Source: Adhaeribacter soli
Lineage (GTDB): Bacteria > Bacteroidota > Bacteroidia > Cytophagales > Hymenobacteraceae
Direction: 5' to 3'
Assembly: GCF_008727925.1 (NCBI RefSeq)
Contig: NZ_VTWT01000013.1
Location: forward strand, 62,001-126,000
Length of the DNA: 64,000 bases
Shown here: positions 35,089 to 44,251 of the stretch, piece after piece
Numbering within the stretch: position 1 is the stretch's first letter
How the letters are laid out: each line of letters begins with the position of its first letter
Translations under genes and position numbers: made by a program
The notes under the pieces: generated by a model
Database searches by the model: none
Told to the model about the DNA's origin: nothing
Seen by the model: the letters and a program-made list of their open reading frames with translations, nothing else

Positions 35089-36549
35089 TTATGCATTCTC
35101 AAGCGTTTTGCGCAAGAGTTCGTTCGCAATTTTCGGATCGGCTTTGCCCTGGGTTTTCTTCATTACGTCGCCCATGAACATGCCTAATAAACTTTGCTTG
35201 CCGGCTTTGTATTCCGCTACTTTGGCCGGATTAGAGGCAACTACAGCGGAAATGATTTCTTGTAATGCATTGGTATCAGTACTTTGCAGCAGGTTCAGGT
35301 CTTCAGCCGCTTCCATCGGGTTTTTACCCGGATATTCCAGCAGGTGCGGGAAGATCTGTTTGCTGGCGGCGTTGTAATTTACCTTGCCTTTTTCTACCAG
35401 TTCAATTAAGCCGGCAATTTGGTTTGGCGTCAGCGGGAAATCGTCGATGTGCAGCGTGAGTTCGTTCAGGTAGGATTTGATCGGTCCCATCATCCAGTTC
35501 GACGCGGCTTTGTATTTATTCGTGTGCTCGCAGATCTCTTCGAAGAACAGGGCAATTTCTTTGCTGTCGGTAAGCACTTGCGCATCGTATTCCGGCAGTT
35601 CATACTCTTCGGTAAATTTCTTGTGCAGGTATTGCGGCAGGTGCGGCATCTCTTCTTTAATGCGCGCGATCCATTCCTGAGAAACTTTCAACGGTGGCAG
35701 ATCCGGCTCCGGGAAATAACGGTAATCGTTCAGGGTTTCTTTGGAACGCATGGCTGTGGTGCTGCCGGTATTCGCATCGAAGTTCCGAGTCTGGGAATCG
35801 ATCTCGCCGCCGTTCTCCAGGATCTCGATCTGGCGTTCGATCTCGTGTTCGATGGCGCGCTGCACGTTCCGGAAGGAGTTCATGTTCTTCACCTCCACTT
35901 TCGTTCCGAACTTGGTAGCACCTTTGAGCATTACAGAAATGTTGGCATCGCAGCGCAGCGAACCTTCTTCCATGTTGCCGTCGCAGATATCGAGGTACTG
36001 CACCAGTTTTTTGATCTGGGTCAGGTAGGCGTAGGCTTCTTCGGAATCGCGGATATCCGGTTCGGAAACGATCTCAATCAGGGCAACGCCGGCGCGGTTA
36101 AAATCTACCAGCGTTTCGGTTTCGCCGGCTAAGTGCATCGATTTTCCGGCGTCTTCTTCCATGTGAATGCGGGTAATGCCGATGCGCTTTTCTTCGCCGT
36201 TGCCGGTTTTAATTTCTACGTAGCCTTTGGTGCAGATCGGGGTTTTATCCTGGGTGATCTGGTAGCCTTTCGGAAGATCGGGGTAGAAATAGTTTTTACG
36301 GGCGTACACGTTATTTTCCGTGATCTGGCAGTTTGTAGCCAGGCCCATTTTCACGGCCATTTCCACCACTTTTTTATTGATGCGCGGCAAGGTGCCCGGG
36401 TGACCGAGGGTAATTACGCTCAGGTTGGTGTTGGGCATGGTGCCGTATTCCGTAGAATCGGAAGAATAGGCTTTGCTCTCGGTTAACAGCTGCGCGTGCA
36501 CCTCCAAACCAATTACTGCCTGATATTTATCGCGAATTGCGCTTTCCAT
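35089..36549 (-). CDS. gatB: Aspartyl/glutamyl-tRNA amidotransferase subunit B
   Basis: 486 residues, close to the usual 475-485. GatB is the kinase/transamidation subunit of GatCAB, which converts Glu-tRNA(Gln), and Asp-tRNA(Asn), to the amidated forms. Visible motifs are YQAVIGLEVHAQL at the start, LGHPGTLPRIN, GYQITQD, IHMEEDAGKSMH (the GatB signature), DFNRAGVALIEIVSEPD and GSLRCDANISV; the C-terminal YqeY-like domain ends the chain. gatA and gatC are not in the window. The ATG is preceded by an A/T-rich tandem repeat, and the next gene on the left is the TlpA-like gene. Confidence 0.97.
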   Translation of the reverse strand: MESAIRDKYQAVIGLEVHAQLLTESKAYSSDSTEYGTMPNTNLSVITLGHPGTLPRINKKVVEMAVKMGLATNCQITENNVYARKNYFYPDLPKGYQITQDKTPICTKGYVEIKTGNGEEKRIGITRIHMEEDAGKSMHLAGETETLVDFNRAGVALIEIVSEPDIRDSEEAYAYLTQIKKLVQYLDICDGNMEEGSLRCDANISVMLKGATKFGTKVEVKNMNSFRNVQRAIEHEIERQIEILENGGEIDSQTRNFDANTGSTTAMRSKETLNDYRYFPEPDLPPLKVSQEWIARIKEEMPHLPQYLHKKFTEEYELPEYDAQVLTDSKEIALFFEEICEHTNKYKAASNWMMGPIKSYLNELTLHIDDFPLTPNQIAGLIELVEKGKVNYNAASKQIFPHLLEYPGKNPMEAAEDLNLLQSTDTNALQEIISAVVASNPAKVAEYKAGKQSLLGMFMGDVMKKTQGKADPKIANELLRKTLENA

Positions 36550-36608
36550 TTTTAGTGATTAATGATTAGTGATTAATGATTAGTTGGGTCATTAATCAGT
36601 TATATCTT

Positions 36609-36890
36609 TTAGTTTATTATCCAGTCGCTTAAAACTTCCAACTTAGGTTTAATTCCGGGCTTTTGCCACCTTTTCTTATCAAGCCTGGAAAATTTCTCTC
36701 TATAAGTTAAGATTCCAGCTGTAGGTACAATAATGGAAATTGTTCCAAGCAGAAAAAAGTATAATGCTCTTTCAATATCATCCTCTATAAATAGTTTAAT
36801 TGCTATTGAATAAACAACAAAAATAACGAAGATAGAAGACCAAATCGCAACTCTGGTTCTGAAATACTTTGTCGATAATCTTAATTTCAA
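36609..36890 (-). CDS. Small two-helix membrane protein of unknown function
   Basis: 93 residues with two predicted membrane helices (WSSIFVIFVVYSIAIKLFI and ALYFFLLGTISIIVPTAGIL) and basic termini. The DNA is visibly A/T-rich, unlike gatB and most of alaS. It lies 103 bases downstream of the Abi-alpha-like gene on the same strand, so they may share a transcript. I do not recognise a family; coding status rests on codon-like structure and the clear membrane pattern. Confidence 0.6.
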   Translation of the reverse strand: MKLRLSTKYFRTRVAIWSSIFVIFVVYSIAIKLFIEDDIERALYFFLLGTISIIVPTAGILTYREKFSRLDKKRWQKPGIKPKLEVLSDWIIN

Positions 36891-36993
36891 ATGAGAATAA
36901 ATTTAACCATTTCTGCCGTTGTTGGTGTTTTTACCAGCAACTAACTTCTATCTGCTACCAAAACTTTAAATAAATTTATTTGATGAGAATTCA

Positions 36994-37776
36994 TTATTTA
37001 CATGCCTTTTGAAATTGCTTTCCAAATTCATTGACATGAAGTACACAATCAGTCGCTTCAATCTCTAATTCTAAATCAGAATTTTCAACTTGACATTTAG
37101 AAAGTATAGTAATTAATTCTTTATGAGACCTTAAGGAATCTGAGGTTTGATTTTTTAAGGTTGAGTCATACATTAATTCAATTAAACCAAATTTGCTAAG
37201 TCTAATTAAACTAGTAGATACTTCAAAAATATCATGACCTGGTATTACCCAGCCTACAAACCATTCTGGAGTAACATCAACAAGAATCTTACCTTTATTT
37301 TTAATAGAAATTGTTGGATGGATTGCTAATTGAAATCCTCTAATCTGTGCCAATCTATCGAAAACCTTTGCATCAAGACTATTCATTTGTTTTATTAATT
37401 CAACAAATGAAGGATGAACTTCCCTATTCATTGATTTATCCATTGAATTAGCAAGCAAATTCAAATACATTTCTCGTAGGGTTTCATTTTGTGCTGTGTA
37501 ACTTAATGCTTGCATTAAAGGAACAGCTATTTCCGGTTCAGGTGTTTGTCGCCTTTCCTCAGGAATTTTCTCAAATCTTTTATTTACACCTTCTGTAACT
37601 AATTCTTCTATTTTCTCCCAACCCCATAAAAGCCCTCTAACTGGTGCTAGTAATGCTTTTACTGATCTTCCTGCTACTTCTCCTACTACAACTGTTGCTG
37701 GTTTTGCTAGATCTTTATATACCTCAGGTACAAGTTTTGAAGCTTCGTCAATTACCTTTTCCGTTGGGTCAATCAT
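36994..37776 (-). CDS. Abi-alpha / DUF4393 family protein (possible phage-abortive-infection gene)
   Basis: 260 residues. An N-terminal region (about 1-60) has an amphipathic or hydrophobic part (PATVVVGEVAGRSVKALLAP). The central domain follows the Abi-alpha (formerly DUF4393) pattern: VPLMQALSYTAQNETLREMY, LNLLANSMD and VHPSFVELIKQMNSLDAKVF, then a wHTH-like segment TSLIRLSKFGLIEL. Members are linked to abortive infection by name and by location in defence regions; the mechanism is not known to me. The gene is A/T-rich and sits with a small membrane protein between gatB and alaS, so it looks like a recently acquired accessory cassette. Confidence 0.82.
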   Translation of the reverse strand: MIDPTEKVIDEASKLVPEVYKDLAKPATVVVGEVAGRSVKALLAPVRGLLWGWEKIEELVTEGVNKRFEKIPEERRQTPEPEIAVPLMQALSYTAQNETLREMYLNLLANSMDKSMNREVHPSFVELIKQMNSLDAKVFDRLAQIRGFQLAIHPTISIKNKGKILVDVTPEWFVGWVIPGHDIFEVSTSLIRLSKFGLIELMYDSTLKNQTSDSLRSHKELITILSKCQVENSDLELEIEATDCVLHVNEFGKQFQKACK

Positions 37777-37813
37777 TTTAATTCTGAAATTAAAAGTTGT
37801 ACATAATTATAAA

Positions 37814-40666
37814 TTAAGCAATCCCCTTAACAAACGCCTCCGCTTTAGCCGGAACATTTGCCAGCCCTGCGGCATTTTTACCGCCGGCGGTTGCGTAGAA
37901 CGGCTGTCCACCGCCGCCGCCCTGGATCTCTTTGGCCAGTTCTTTTACGATCTGCGTGGCGTTCAGGCCTTTTTCGGAAACCAGGTTATCGGAGAGCATT
38001 ACGGTGAGCTGTGGTTTTCCGTCTATTTCGGCGGCTAAAACCAGGAACAGGTTGTCTACGGACTGGCGCAGGTCGAAGGCGAGTTTTTTCACGTAATCGG
38101 CGGAGCTCAAGCTTACCTGCCGGGCAATGAAGTTGATACCGTTGAGTTGCTGCACTTCGTTGGCCAGCGTGTTTTTCAGGTCGGTAACCTGCTTCATCTC
38201 GAATTGCTCCAGTTGCTTTTTCAGGGCCGAATTTTCTTCCAGCACTTTTTCCAGCGATTTTGCTAGCGTCTGCGGATTGCCCAGCAGTTGCTTTACCTCT
38301 TCCAGTTGCTTGGTTTGTTCGTGTACAAATTCTTCGGCGGCATTAGCCGTAACCGCTTCAATACGGCGTACGCCGGCCGCTACCGAGCTTTCCGACACGA
38401 TCTTGAAGAAACCGATCTCGCCGGTGCTTGCCACGTGGGTTCCGCCGCAAAGCTCTACGGAGTAATCTTTATCGAAAGTAATTACGCGCACGTATTCGCC
38501 GTATTTTTCGCCGAACAAAGCCATTGCGCCGTGTTCTTTCGCTTCAGCAATGGGTACGTTACGTTGTTCGTTCAATTGAATGTTGGCGCGGATCTTCGAA
38601 TTTACCATTCGCTCGATCTCGTGGATCTGCTCGTCGGTGACTTTGGTGAAGTGCGAAAAGTCGAAGCGCAGGAGTTTGTCGTTTACCAGGGAGCCTTTCT
38701 GGTGCACGTGGTCGCCGAGGTGGTTGCGCAGGGCGGCGTGCAGCAGGTGCGTGGCCGAGTGGTTTTTCTGCGTCATTTTGCGGCGGCTCGCGTCGATCTT
38801 CACGTAAAGCGGCGCGTTCACGTCTTCCGGAAGTTCGTGGGTTACGTGAATGATCAGGTCGTTTTCCTTGCGCGTATCGTGCACTTTAACCTTGCTCAAA
38901 CCTGATTCCAGAAAACCGGTGTCGCCTACCTGACCGCCGCTTTCGGCGTAGAATGGCGTGCGGTCCAGCACCAGGTGGTATTCGGTTTTATTTTTGGTAG
39001 TTACTTTGCGGTATTTAATTAGGCGCGCTTCGCCGGTTACGTGATCGTAGCCGGTAAATTCGGTTTCGGCGTCGGCATCCAGCACCATCCAGTCGCCTTG
39101 TTCCGAAGCGGAAGCGTTGCGGCTGCGGTTCTTCTGCTGCTCCATTTCAGCATTGAAACCAGCTTCGTCGATGGTCAGGCCTTTGTCTCTGGCAATCAGC
39201 GCGGTAAGGTCCAGCGGAAAACCAAAGGTATCGTAGAGTTCGAAGGCAGTTTTTCCGTCGATTACGTTAGCATTTTCTTTGAAAGATTTTAAAGCAAATT
39301 GATAATCTATCTCCTGTTCATCGTTGAATTTTGATGGAGGAGTGTTTATAAAATCAATATTCAAATCTTTTGACAAATCCCAACTGTATTGATCTGCTAT
39401 ATCTCGTTTTAGATTATTTATATCCTTATCTGAAGCTTTGATTTTATTTCCTTCAGTATCTAAAAAAGGTAAATCAATATTATTTAAATGATTTACAAAT
39501 AAACGATGTATTAAAGAATGGACCCTTTTTAATCCGTTTTCCAACGTGCGGAGGAAAGCATTTTCTTCTTCCTCGATCACGCGCATAATGAAGCTTTGCT
39601 GACCTTTCAGTTCCGGGAAGGTGTTGCCCATTTGCTCTGCCAGAACCGGAACCAAGCTGTAAAGGAACGGCTTTTTGAAGTTCAGGAACGTGAAGGCATA
39701 ACGCACCGCGCGGCGCAAAATGCGACGAATTACGTAACCGGCCTTGTTGTTGGAAGGCAGCTGCCCGTCGGCAATGGCGAAGGCAATGGCGCGGATGTGG
39801 TCGGCAATTACGCGGGTGGCAATGTCGGTCTTTTCGTTCTCGCCGTAAGTTAAGCCGGCTTCCTTGGAAATGAACTGAATGAGCGGCTGGAAAACCGAGG
39901 TATCGTAGTTCGACTGCTTGCCTTCGATGGCCATGCACAAACGCTCAAAGCCCATTCCGGTATCTACGTGCTGCGCTGGCAGTTTCACCAGCGAGCCGTC
40001 GGCCAGGCGGTTGAACTCCATGAATACGTTGTTCCAGATCTCCACTACCTGCGGGTGGTCGGCGTTCACCAGGTCTTTGCCCGGCGTTTTGGCTACCTCT
40101 TCTTCCGAACGCAGATCGATGTGAATTTCAGAGCACGGACCGCAAGGCCCCATATCGCCCATTTCCCAGAAGTTGTCTTTCTTAGAACCGAACAAAATAC
40201 GCTCTTCGCCCCCCAGAATGTTTTTCCAGATCTCGAAGGCCTCCATGTCGCGCTCCAGGTTTTCTTTCGGATCGCCGCCGAACACGCTCACGTACAACCG
40301 GTCTTTCGGCAGTTTGTAAACCTCCGTCAGCAGTTCCCAGGCCCAGTGCAGCGCATCTTTTTTGAAATAATCGCCAAACGACCAGTTACCCAGCATCTCG
40401 AACATAGTATGATGGTAGGTGTCGTAACCAACTTCCTCGAGATCGTTATGTTTGCCTGAAACCCGGAGGCATTTTTGCGTATCGGCGATGCGCTTATACG
40501 GAGCCGGTTTATTACCCAGAAAGTAATCTTTAAATGGCGCCATACCCGAGTTGGTGAACATCAGGGTCGGGTCGTCTTTTACCACGATGGGCGCGGAAGG
40601 CACGATGTGGTGGCCTTTTGAAGCAAAAAAATCGAGGAACTGTTTCCGTATTTCGTTCGAGGTCAT
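37814..40666 (-). CDS. alaS: Alanyl-tRNA synthetase with an extra internal segment
   Basis: 950 residues, about 75 more than typical AlaRS. It charges tRNA(Ala) with alanine in the cytoplasm. The class II core is at the N-terminus ([44 protein letters not shown]). The editing domain has the zinc motifs [12 protein letters not shown] and CGGTH, and the C-terminal C-Ala/DHH part ends with [20 protein letters not shown]. The extra segment is at about residues 382-468, between [11 protein letters not shown] and the conserved [18 protein letters not shown]. Its DNA (about 39263-39523) is sharply A/T-rich and Asn/Asp/Lys/Ile-rich in product. The frame is intact, so the gene is probably functional. 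A -7-like box lies at 40775-40782. Confidence 0.96.
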   Translation of the reverse strand: MTSNEIRKQFLDFFASKGHHIVPSAPIVVKDDPTLMFTNSGMAPFKDYFLGNKPAPYKRIADTQKCLRVSGKHNDLEEVGYDTYHHTMFEMLGNWSFGDYFKKDALHWAWELLTEVYKLPKDRLYVSVFGGDPKENLERDMEAFEIWKNILGGEERILFGSKKDNFWEMGDMGPCGPCSEIHIDLRSEEEVAKTPGKDLVNADHPQVVEIWNNVFMEFNRLADGSLVKLPAQHVDTGMGFERLCMAIEGKQSNYDTSVFQPLIQFISKEAGLTYGENEKTDIATRVIADHIRAIAFAIADGQLPSNNKAGYVIRRILRRAVRYAFTFLNFKKPFLYSLVPVLAEQMGNTFPELKGQQSFIMRVIEEEENAFLRTLENGLKRVHSLIHRLFVNHLNNIDLPFLDTEGNKIKASDKDINNLKRDIADQYSWDLSKDLNIDFINTPPSKFNDEQEIDYQFALKSFKENANVIDGKTAFELYDTFGFPLDLTALIARDKGLTIDEAGFNAEMEQQKNRSRNASASEQGDWMVLDADAETEFTGYDHVTGEARLIKYRKVTTKNKTEYHLVLDRTPFYAESGGQVGDTGFLESGLSKVKVHDTRKENDLIIHVTHELPEDVNAPLYVKIDASRRKMTQKNHSATHLLHAALRNHLGDHVHQKGSLVNDKLLRFDFSHFTKVTDEQIHEIERMVNSKIRANIQLNEQRNVPIAEAKEHGAMALFGEKYGEYVRVITFDKDYSVELCGGTHVASTGEIGFFKIVSESSVAAGVRRIEAVTANAAEEFVHEQTKQLEEVKQLLGNPQTLAKSLEKVLEENSALKKQLEQFEMKQVTDLKNTLANEVQQLNGINFIARQVSLSSADYVKKLAFDLRQSVDNLFLVLAAEIDGKPQLTVMLSDNLVSEKGLNATQIVKELAKEIQGGGGGQPFYATAGGKNAAGLANVPAKAEAFVKGIA

Positions 40667-41065
40667 ATTTCGTAGGTTCGATTATTCGATATTCGAATGT
40701 TCGATTTATGTAAAGTATGAAAATGCTAGGGTTTCGGGCCTGAAATTGCGGATTGCCGGATTTCAGGCTAACTGCAAAAGTAGTATATTTCGGAAGAATC
40801 TGGTAGGTTTTTGGGGGATTTGATTAAATTTACACCCCACCCCCGGCAGCTAATTCAGGGGAGGGAGTTTTGAAATTGTCTGAACACGATTTTCAGGATT
40901 TAAAGGATGGACAGGATTTTTTGTCTGAACTGTGATTCTTATGATTATCCTGATTTCCACGACTCATGTACGGACAGGGCTTGACCTGTCCCCACGTTAT
41001 TGCGACAAATTATTAATTTCTTATTACCAGAAAAATTCGAACAACGAATAACGAGCAACGAAACC
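40667..41065. other. Intergenic region with repeat fragments between alaS and the merR-like gene
   Basis: Divergent genes flank this stretch. It contains short TTCGAT repeats (40676-40706), a G/C-rich segment (40834-40867), a GATTTTCAGGATTTAAAGGA-type sequence (near 40889) of a sort common in Bacteroidota intergenic DNA, and the hairpin GGACAGG/CCTGTCC (40972-40991). The frame behind the MerR gene stays open up to a TTG at 41000, but I see no protein-like signal before 41066. Confidence 0.55.
40775..40782 (-). promoter_or_regulatory. -7-like box for alaS
   Basis: Minus strand TACTTTTG, matching TAnnTTTG. The leader to the ATG at 40666 would be about 100 bases. Confidence 0.35.
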
Positions 41066-41401
41066 GTGCCATACAAAGAGAAAAATATAGAAAAGCAGTA
41101 TTACACCATTGGCGAAGTGGCTTCGATGTTTGGCGTGGCAGCCTCGCTGATCCGGTTCTGGGAAACGGAATTTGAGGAACTGAAGCCGAAGAAAAACAAA
41201 AAAGGCAACCGGCTATTCACCCCTTCCGATATCGAAACCCTGCGCACCATCCACCATTTGCTGAAAGACCGCGGCTATACCATTCAGGGTGCCCGCGAAC
41301 TGCTCAAAAACAAAAGCGTCCAGACGAAGGAAAAAGTGGAAATGATTCAGAGTCTGGAGAAGGTTCGGGCGTTTTTGGTGGAGATGAAGAAGCAGTTGTA
41401 G
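41066..41401 (+). CDS. MerR-family transcriptional regulator
   Basis: 111 residues from a GTG. The N-terminal winged helix-turn-helix (YYTIGEVASMFGVAASLIRF, then WETEFEELKPKKNKKGNRLF and the wing) covers residues 12-55 and is followed by a helix (IETLRTIHHLLKDRGYTIQG) and a short C-terminal coil (EKVEMIQSLEKVRAFLVEM). The start MPYKEKNIEKQYYTIGEVA is typical of a small MerR type widespread in Bacteroidota. There is no large effector domain and no conserved Cys, so a metal sensor is unlikely. Its targets cannot be read from this window. Confidence 0.92.
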   Translation: MPYKEKNIEKQYYTIGEVASMFGVAASLIRFWETEFEELKPKKNKKGNRLFTPSDIETLRTIHHLLKDRGYTIQGARELLKNKSVQTKEKVEMIQSLEKVRAFLVEMKKQL

Positions 41402-41460
41402 CGTTTAACAAAGCAACATCAAAAGCCATTAGCCGTTTATTTTAAAAACCGTTTTCCATT

Positions 41461-41697
41461 ATGAATACCCAGCAACTTCGCAATTTACTTATCGATAAGA
41501 TTTCCAGCATCCGGGACGTAAAATACCTGATGGCTATTAAGACTATTCTGGATACTAACTTTCCGGAACAGGAACCTTATAAATTAACTGATGCGCAGCG
41601 TAAGAAAGTACGCACTGGTTTAGAGCAGTTAAAAAATGGCGAAATTACTTCAAACGAAGATCTGGAAAAAGAGGAAGATGAATGGCTAAACGAATAA
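41461..41697 (+). CDS. Antitoxin-like protein of a RelE/ParE-type module
   Basis: 78 residues, ATG start. The N-terminal helices (QQLRNLLIDKISSIRDVKYL, MAIKTILDTN) resemble the short DNA- or partner-binding part of Bacteroidota addiction-module antitoxins, and the C-terminal part is acidic (EEDEWLNE), suited to wrap a basic toxin. Its 3' end overlaps the toxin gene by 16 bases, the classical antitoxin-first arrangement with translational coupling. The call depends largely on that context. Confidence 0.85.
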   Translation: MNTQQLRNLLIDKISSIRDVKYLMAIKTILDTNFPEQEPYKLTDAQRKKVRTGLEQLKNGEITSNEDLEKEEDEWLNE

Positions 41698-41978
41698 TCT
41701 GGTCAAAAGAAGCTAAACAGGATCGTCGGGAAATTCTGGAATTTTGGTTTCAGCGAACTGGCAATAAAAAATACAGCCGGAAATTAGCAAAGCAATTTGC
41801 TGAAACGATTCGATTTATTTCGCAACATAATTACTTAGGTCGTGCAGTAGATGAAGAAAATGTCCGAGTGAGTGTCTGCGGTCATAACCTGATTTTTTAT
41901 AGGGTTACAAACAATTTACTTGAAATAGTTTCACTTTTCGACAGCCGTCAAGATCCTGATAAACTAATGTTCGATTAG
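41682..41978 (+). CDS. RelE/ParE-family toxin
   Basis: 98 residues, ATG start inside the antitoxin gene. The fold pattern of RelE/ParE toxins is visible: IIWSKEAKQDRREILEFW (helical hairpin), FAETIRFISQHNYLGRAVD, then the beta sheet VRVSVCGHNLIFYRV and LEIVSLFDSRQDP. RelE members cut mRNA on the ribosome and ParE members poison gyrase; the FDSRQDP end is common in the ParE-like/plasmid stabilisation group, but I cannot decide between them. It should be neutralised by the upstream antitoxin. No mobile element flanks the pair. Confidence 0.9.
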   Translation: MAKRIIWSKEAKQDRREILEFWFQRTGNKKYSRKLAKQFAETIRFISQHNYLGRAVDEENVRVSVCGHNLIFYRVTNNLLEIVSLFDSRQDPDKLMFD

Positions 41979-41984
41979 CAGATT

Positions 41985-42025
41985 CTCTTCCAACTTTAAG
42001 AGATCTCCCTGAGGTCGGAATGACA
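41985..42025. repeat. Half element of the GATCTC/ATGAC repeat family
   Basis: CCAACTTTAAGAGATCTCCC...CGGAATGAC resembles the right half of the element at 43222-43332 (CCAACTTGATGAGATCTCTC...CGAGATGAC). The left half is missing, so it is probably a decayed copy. Confidence 0.5.
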
Positions 42026-42061
42026 AAACACTCAAAGAAGCAATCAAAAATCCCTTAAAAA

Positions 42062-43207
42062 GTGCCAGCCGTGAACGAACAGCTTTACGAAGTAGCCATT
42101 GGCCTGATTCCCGGCATTGGCGGTATGCTGACCCGGCAGCTGGTAAGTTATTGCGGTTCACCGAAAGCCTTTTTTGAAACGCCCCTTTCCAGACTCGAAA
42201 CCATTCCGGGAATTGGACCAGCTGCCTTAAAAGCCTTCAAAAGCCGTGAGGAGGCTTTGAGGAAAGCGGAAGAAGTTTTGCAACAGGCCGAAAAATACGA
42301 TGCCCAAATCCTGTTTTACACGCATCCAGATTACCCGAAACGCCTGAAGCAGATTGCAGATGCGCCTACCCTGCTTTTTTACAAAGGCAACGCGAGTTTA
42401 AATCACCCCAAAACCATCAGCATTGTCGGTACGCGCAAACTAACCCGCTACGGCGAAGCGGTTACCGAAAAAATTGTCCACGACCTGCAAAAGCACGACC
42501 CGCTCATCATTTCCGGACTGGCTTACGGCATCGATATTGTAGCGCATCGTTCGGCGTTGAAGTATGGTCTGCAAACCATTGGTACCATTGCCAGTGGACT
42601 GGATATGATCTACCCATCGGCGCACCAGAAAACAGCGGAGCAAATGCTGGAACAAGGCGGCCTTTTATCTGAAAAGATCTTCGGCGTGGAGCTGCATCCT
42701 CAATTCTTTCCGGCCAGAAACCGCATTATTGCCGGTCTGGCTGATTGTACGATTATTGTAGAAGGCGCTTTGAAAAGCGGTTCGTTGATTACCGCTGAAA
42801 TTGCCTATGGCTACAACAAAGAAGTAATGGCGGTGCCGGGAAATATTACGTCGGAAGTTTCCGGAGGCACCAATTACCTGATCAAAACCCAACAAGCAGT
42901 ACCCTATACCTGCATCGAAGATCTGGAAGCATTGCTGAACTGGGATGGACTTTTACAGCCGCCACAGCTTGGCCTTTTTTCTACGTCACCAGCAAAACCG
43001 AACCGGCCAACGCAATACGATCCGAAAGATTTCAGCCAGGAAGAATGGGCCATTATTGAAGTGCTGCAGCAAACCAACGATGAGCTCATCGATAATATCA
43101 GCTGGAAAGCACAAATTCCAATAAACCAGATCGCTTCCCTCCTGCTGAACCTTGAGTTTAATGGCGTGGTGAAAAGTTTGCCGGGGAAGAAATTCCGGTT
43201 ATTGTAA
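42062..43207 (+). CDS. dprA: DNA-processing protein DprA
   Basis: 381 residues from a GTG. The N-terminus has a helix-hairpin-helix-like part (GLIPGIGGMLTRQLV, TIPGIGPAALKAF). The central Rossmann-like domain carries the DprA/Smf motifs: ISIVGTRKLTRYG at about residue 120, ISGLAYGIDIVAH, TIASGLDMIYP, FPARNRIIAGLADCTIIVEG and SGSLITAEIA. The C-terminus (from about 320) is a winged helix (IPINQIASLLLNLEFNGVVK). DprA loads RecA on incoming single-stranded DNA during natural transformation. No other competence gene is in the window. The next gene, an aminotransferase, is separated by a repeat element. Confidence 0.96.
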   Translation: MPAVNEQLYEVAIGLIPGIGGMLTRQLVSYCGSPKAFFETPLSRLETIPGIGPAALKAFKSREEALRKAEEVLQQAEKYDAQILFYTHPDYPKRLKQIADAPTLLFYKGNASLNHPKTISIVGTRKLTRYGEAVTEKIVHDLQKHDPLIISGLAYGIDIVAHRSALKYGLQTIGTIASGLDMIYPSAHQKTAEQMLEQGGLLSEKIFGVELHPQFFPARNRIIAGLADCTIIVEGALKSGSLITAEIAYGYNKEVMAVPGNITSEVSGGTNYLIKTQQAVPYTCIEDLEALLNWDGLLQPPQLGLFSTSPAKPNRPTQYDPKDFSQEEWAIIEVLQQTNDELIDNISWKAQIPINQIASLLLNLEFNGVVKSLPGKKFRLL

Positions 43208-43221
43208 TTTCACATGATCGC

Positions 43222-43332
43222 GTCATCTCGACGTTAGGAGAGATCTCTTGGAAATGGCAGGATCATAAACTATAAAAATCAATAGCTAACTTTCTACCAA
43301 CTTGATGAGATCTCTCCTTGCGTCGAGATGAC
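43222..43332. repeat. GTCATCTCGACG inverted repeat, family 3
   Basis: 111-base element with inverted ends GTCATCTCGACG and CGTCGAGATGAC and inner GAGATCTCTT / GAGATCTCTC. A half copy lies at 41985-42025. It separates dprA from the aminotransferase gene. Confidence 0.8.
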
Positions 43333-43350
43333 CGGATAAATTAGAAAAAT

Positions 43351-44181
43351 TTGAAATACATTCTATATAACTTCGAATTAATTCCTGAAAGCAAACTACA
43401 GATCCAACTTTCAAACCGCGCTTTTCAGTACAACGATGGGGCTTTTGAAACCATGCTTTTTATAAATGGAAAGGTGCGGTTTCTGGAAGATCATCTGGCG
43501 CGGTTACAAAAGGCGGCGAAGGTTTTGCAAATCGAACTTCCGGAAATACTTTTTCAGCCGGAAACAGTAGCATTATGGGTTGAAAAACTCATTCAGGAAA
43601 ATCAGCTCCAAGGCAGGATAAGATTAAAACTTAAGATCTGGCGGAGCGGGACAGGACTATATACACCGGAAGAAAATACGGCTGAAGTTTTAATTTCAGC
43701 AGCGCCGCAAATACAAACTCCGGCAATAATAGAAAAAGCAGATTTTGCAGAATCTGTTCGCACCCATTTCTCCTCTTACAGCTTTTTTAAAGGCCCGAAT
43801 TCGCTGCAATACGTTTTGGCCGGCTGCGAAAAGCAGCAGCGAAATCTGGAGGAAATTATTTTGTTGAGTTCCGAAGGCTACGTTTCCGAATGCCTGGCTT
43901 CCAATATTTTCTGGATCTGGAATGAAACGGTTTTCACCCCTGAAATCAGAACAGGTTGCGTAGCAGGCGTGATGCGCGAAAATTTGCTACGCGTTTTTCA
44001 GGCCGAAAGCTTAGCGTTTCAGGAAGGATTTTATCTAACTGAAGAATTGCTGCAAGCCGAAACGGTTTTCACCAGTAATGCGGCTGGCATAAAAATTTTG
44101 CAGCAGATCGGCACAACGGAATTTTCTAAAGAGCTCCCCGATTGGCTGAACCTAAAACTGAAAGAAAATCAATTCATCTAA
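43351..44181 (+). CDS. Class IV (fold-type IV) PLP aminotransferase-like enzyme
   Basis: 276 residues from a TTG (MKYILYNFELIP). The family motifs are LSNRAFQYNDGAFETMLFIN at the start, FLEDHLARLQKAAKVL, the lysine region RIRLKLKIWRSGTGLYTPE at about residues 98-116, and the late signature YVSECLASNIFWIW, then VAGVMRE. Members include branched-chain and D-amino-acid aminotransferases and 4-amino-4-deoxychorismate lyase (PabC). The size and the closeness to thyA would suit PabC in folate synthesis, but this is not decisive. Downstream lies a convergent thyA gene with a hairpin between them. Confidence 0.9.
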   Translation: MKYILYNFELIPESKLQIQLSNRAFQYNDGAFETMLFINGKVRFLEDHLARLQKAAKVLQIELPEILFQPETVALWVEKLIQENQLQGRIRLKLKIWRSGTGLYTPEENTAEVLISAAPQIQTPAIIEKADFAESVRTHFSSYSFFKGPNSLQYVLAGCEKQQRNLEEIILLSSEGYVSECLASNIFWIWNETVFTPEIRTGCVAGVMRENLLRVFQAESLAFQEGFYLTEELLQAETVFTSNAAGIKILQQIGTTEFSKELPDWLNLKLKENQFI

Positions 44182-44187
44182 ATTATA

Positions 44188-44222
44188 AAAGGCAGCTATT
44201 TCAAAGCGAAACAACTGCCTTT
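44188..44222. terminator. Hairpin between the aminotransferase gene and thyA
   Basis: AAAGGCAG (44188-44195) pairs with CTGCCTTT (44215-44222) across a 19-base loop; A/T-rich edges on both sides allow termination of both convergent genes. Confidence 0.6.
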
Positions 44223-44251
44223 ATAAAAATCGTAAATCCAAAATCGTAAAT

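Noticed and set aside
35419-36132. Long open frame opposite gatB (also 38288-38905 opposite alaS)
   Set aside because: Both are antisense to firmly identified genes and have the composition expected of shadow frames.
41000-41065. TTG start of a longer MerR protein
   Set aside because: The added 22 residues do not match the family; the GTG at 41066 gives the typical N-terminus.
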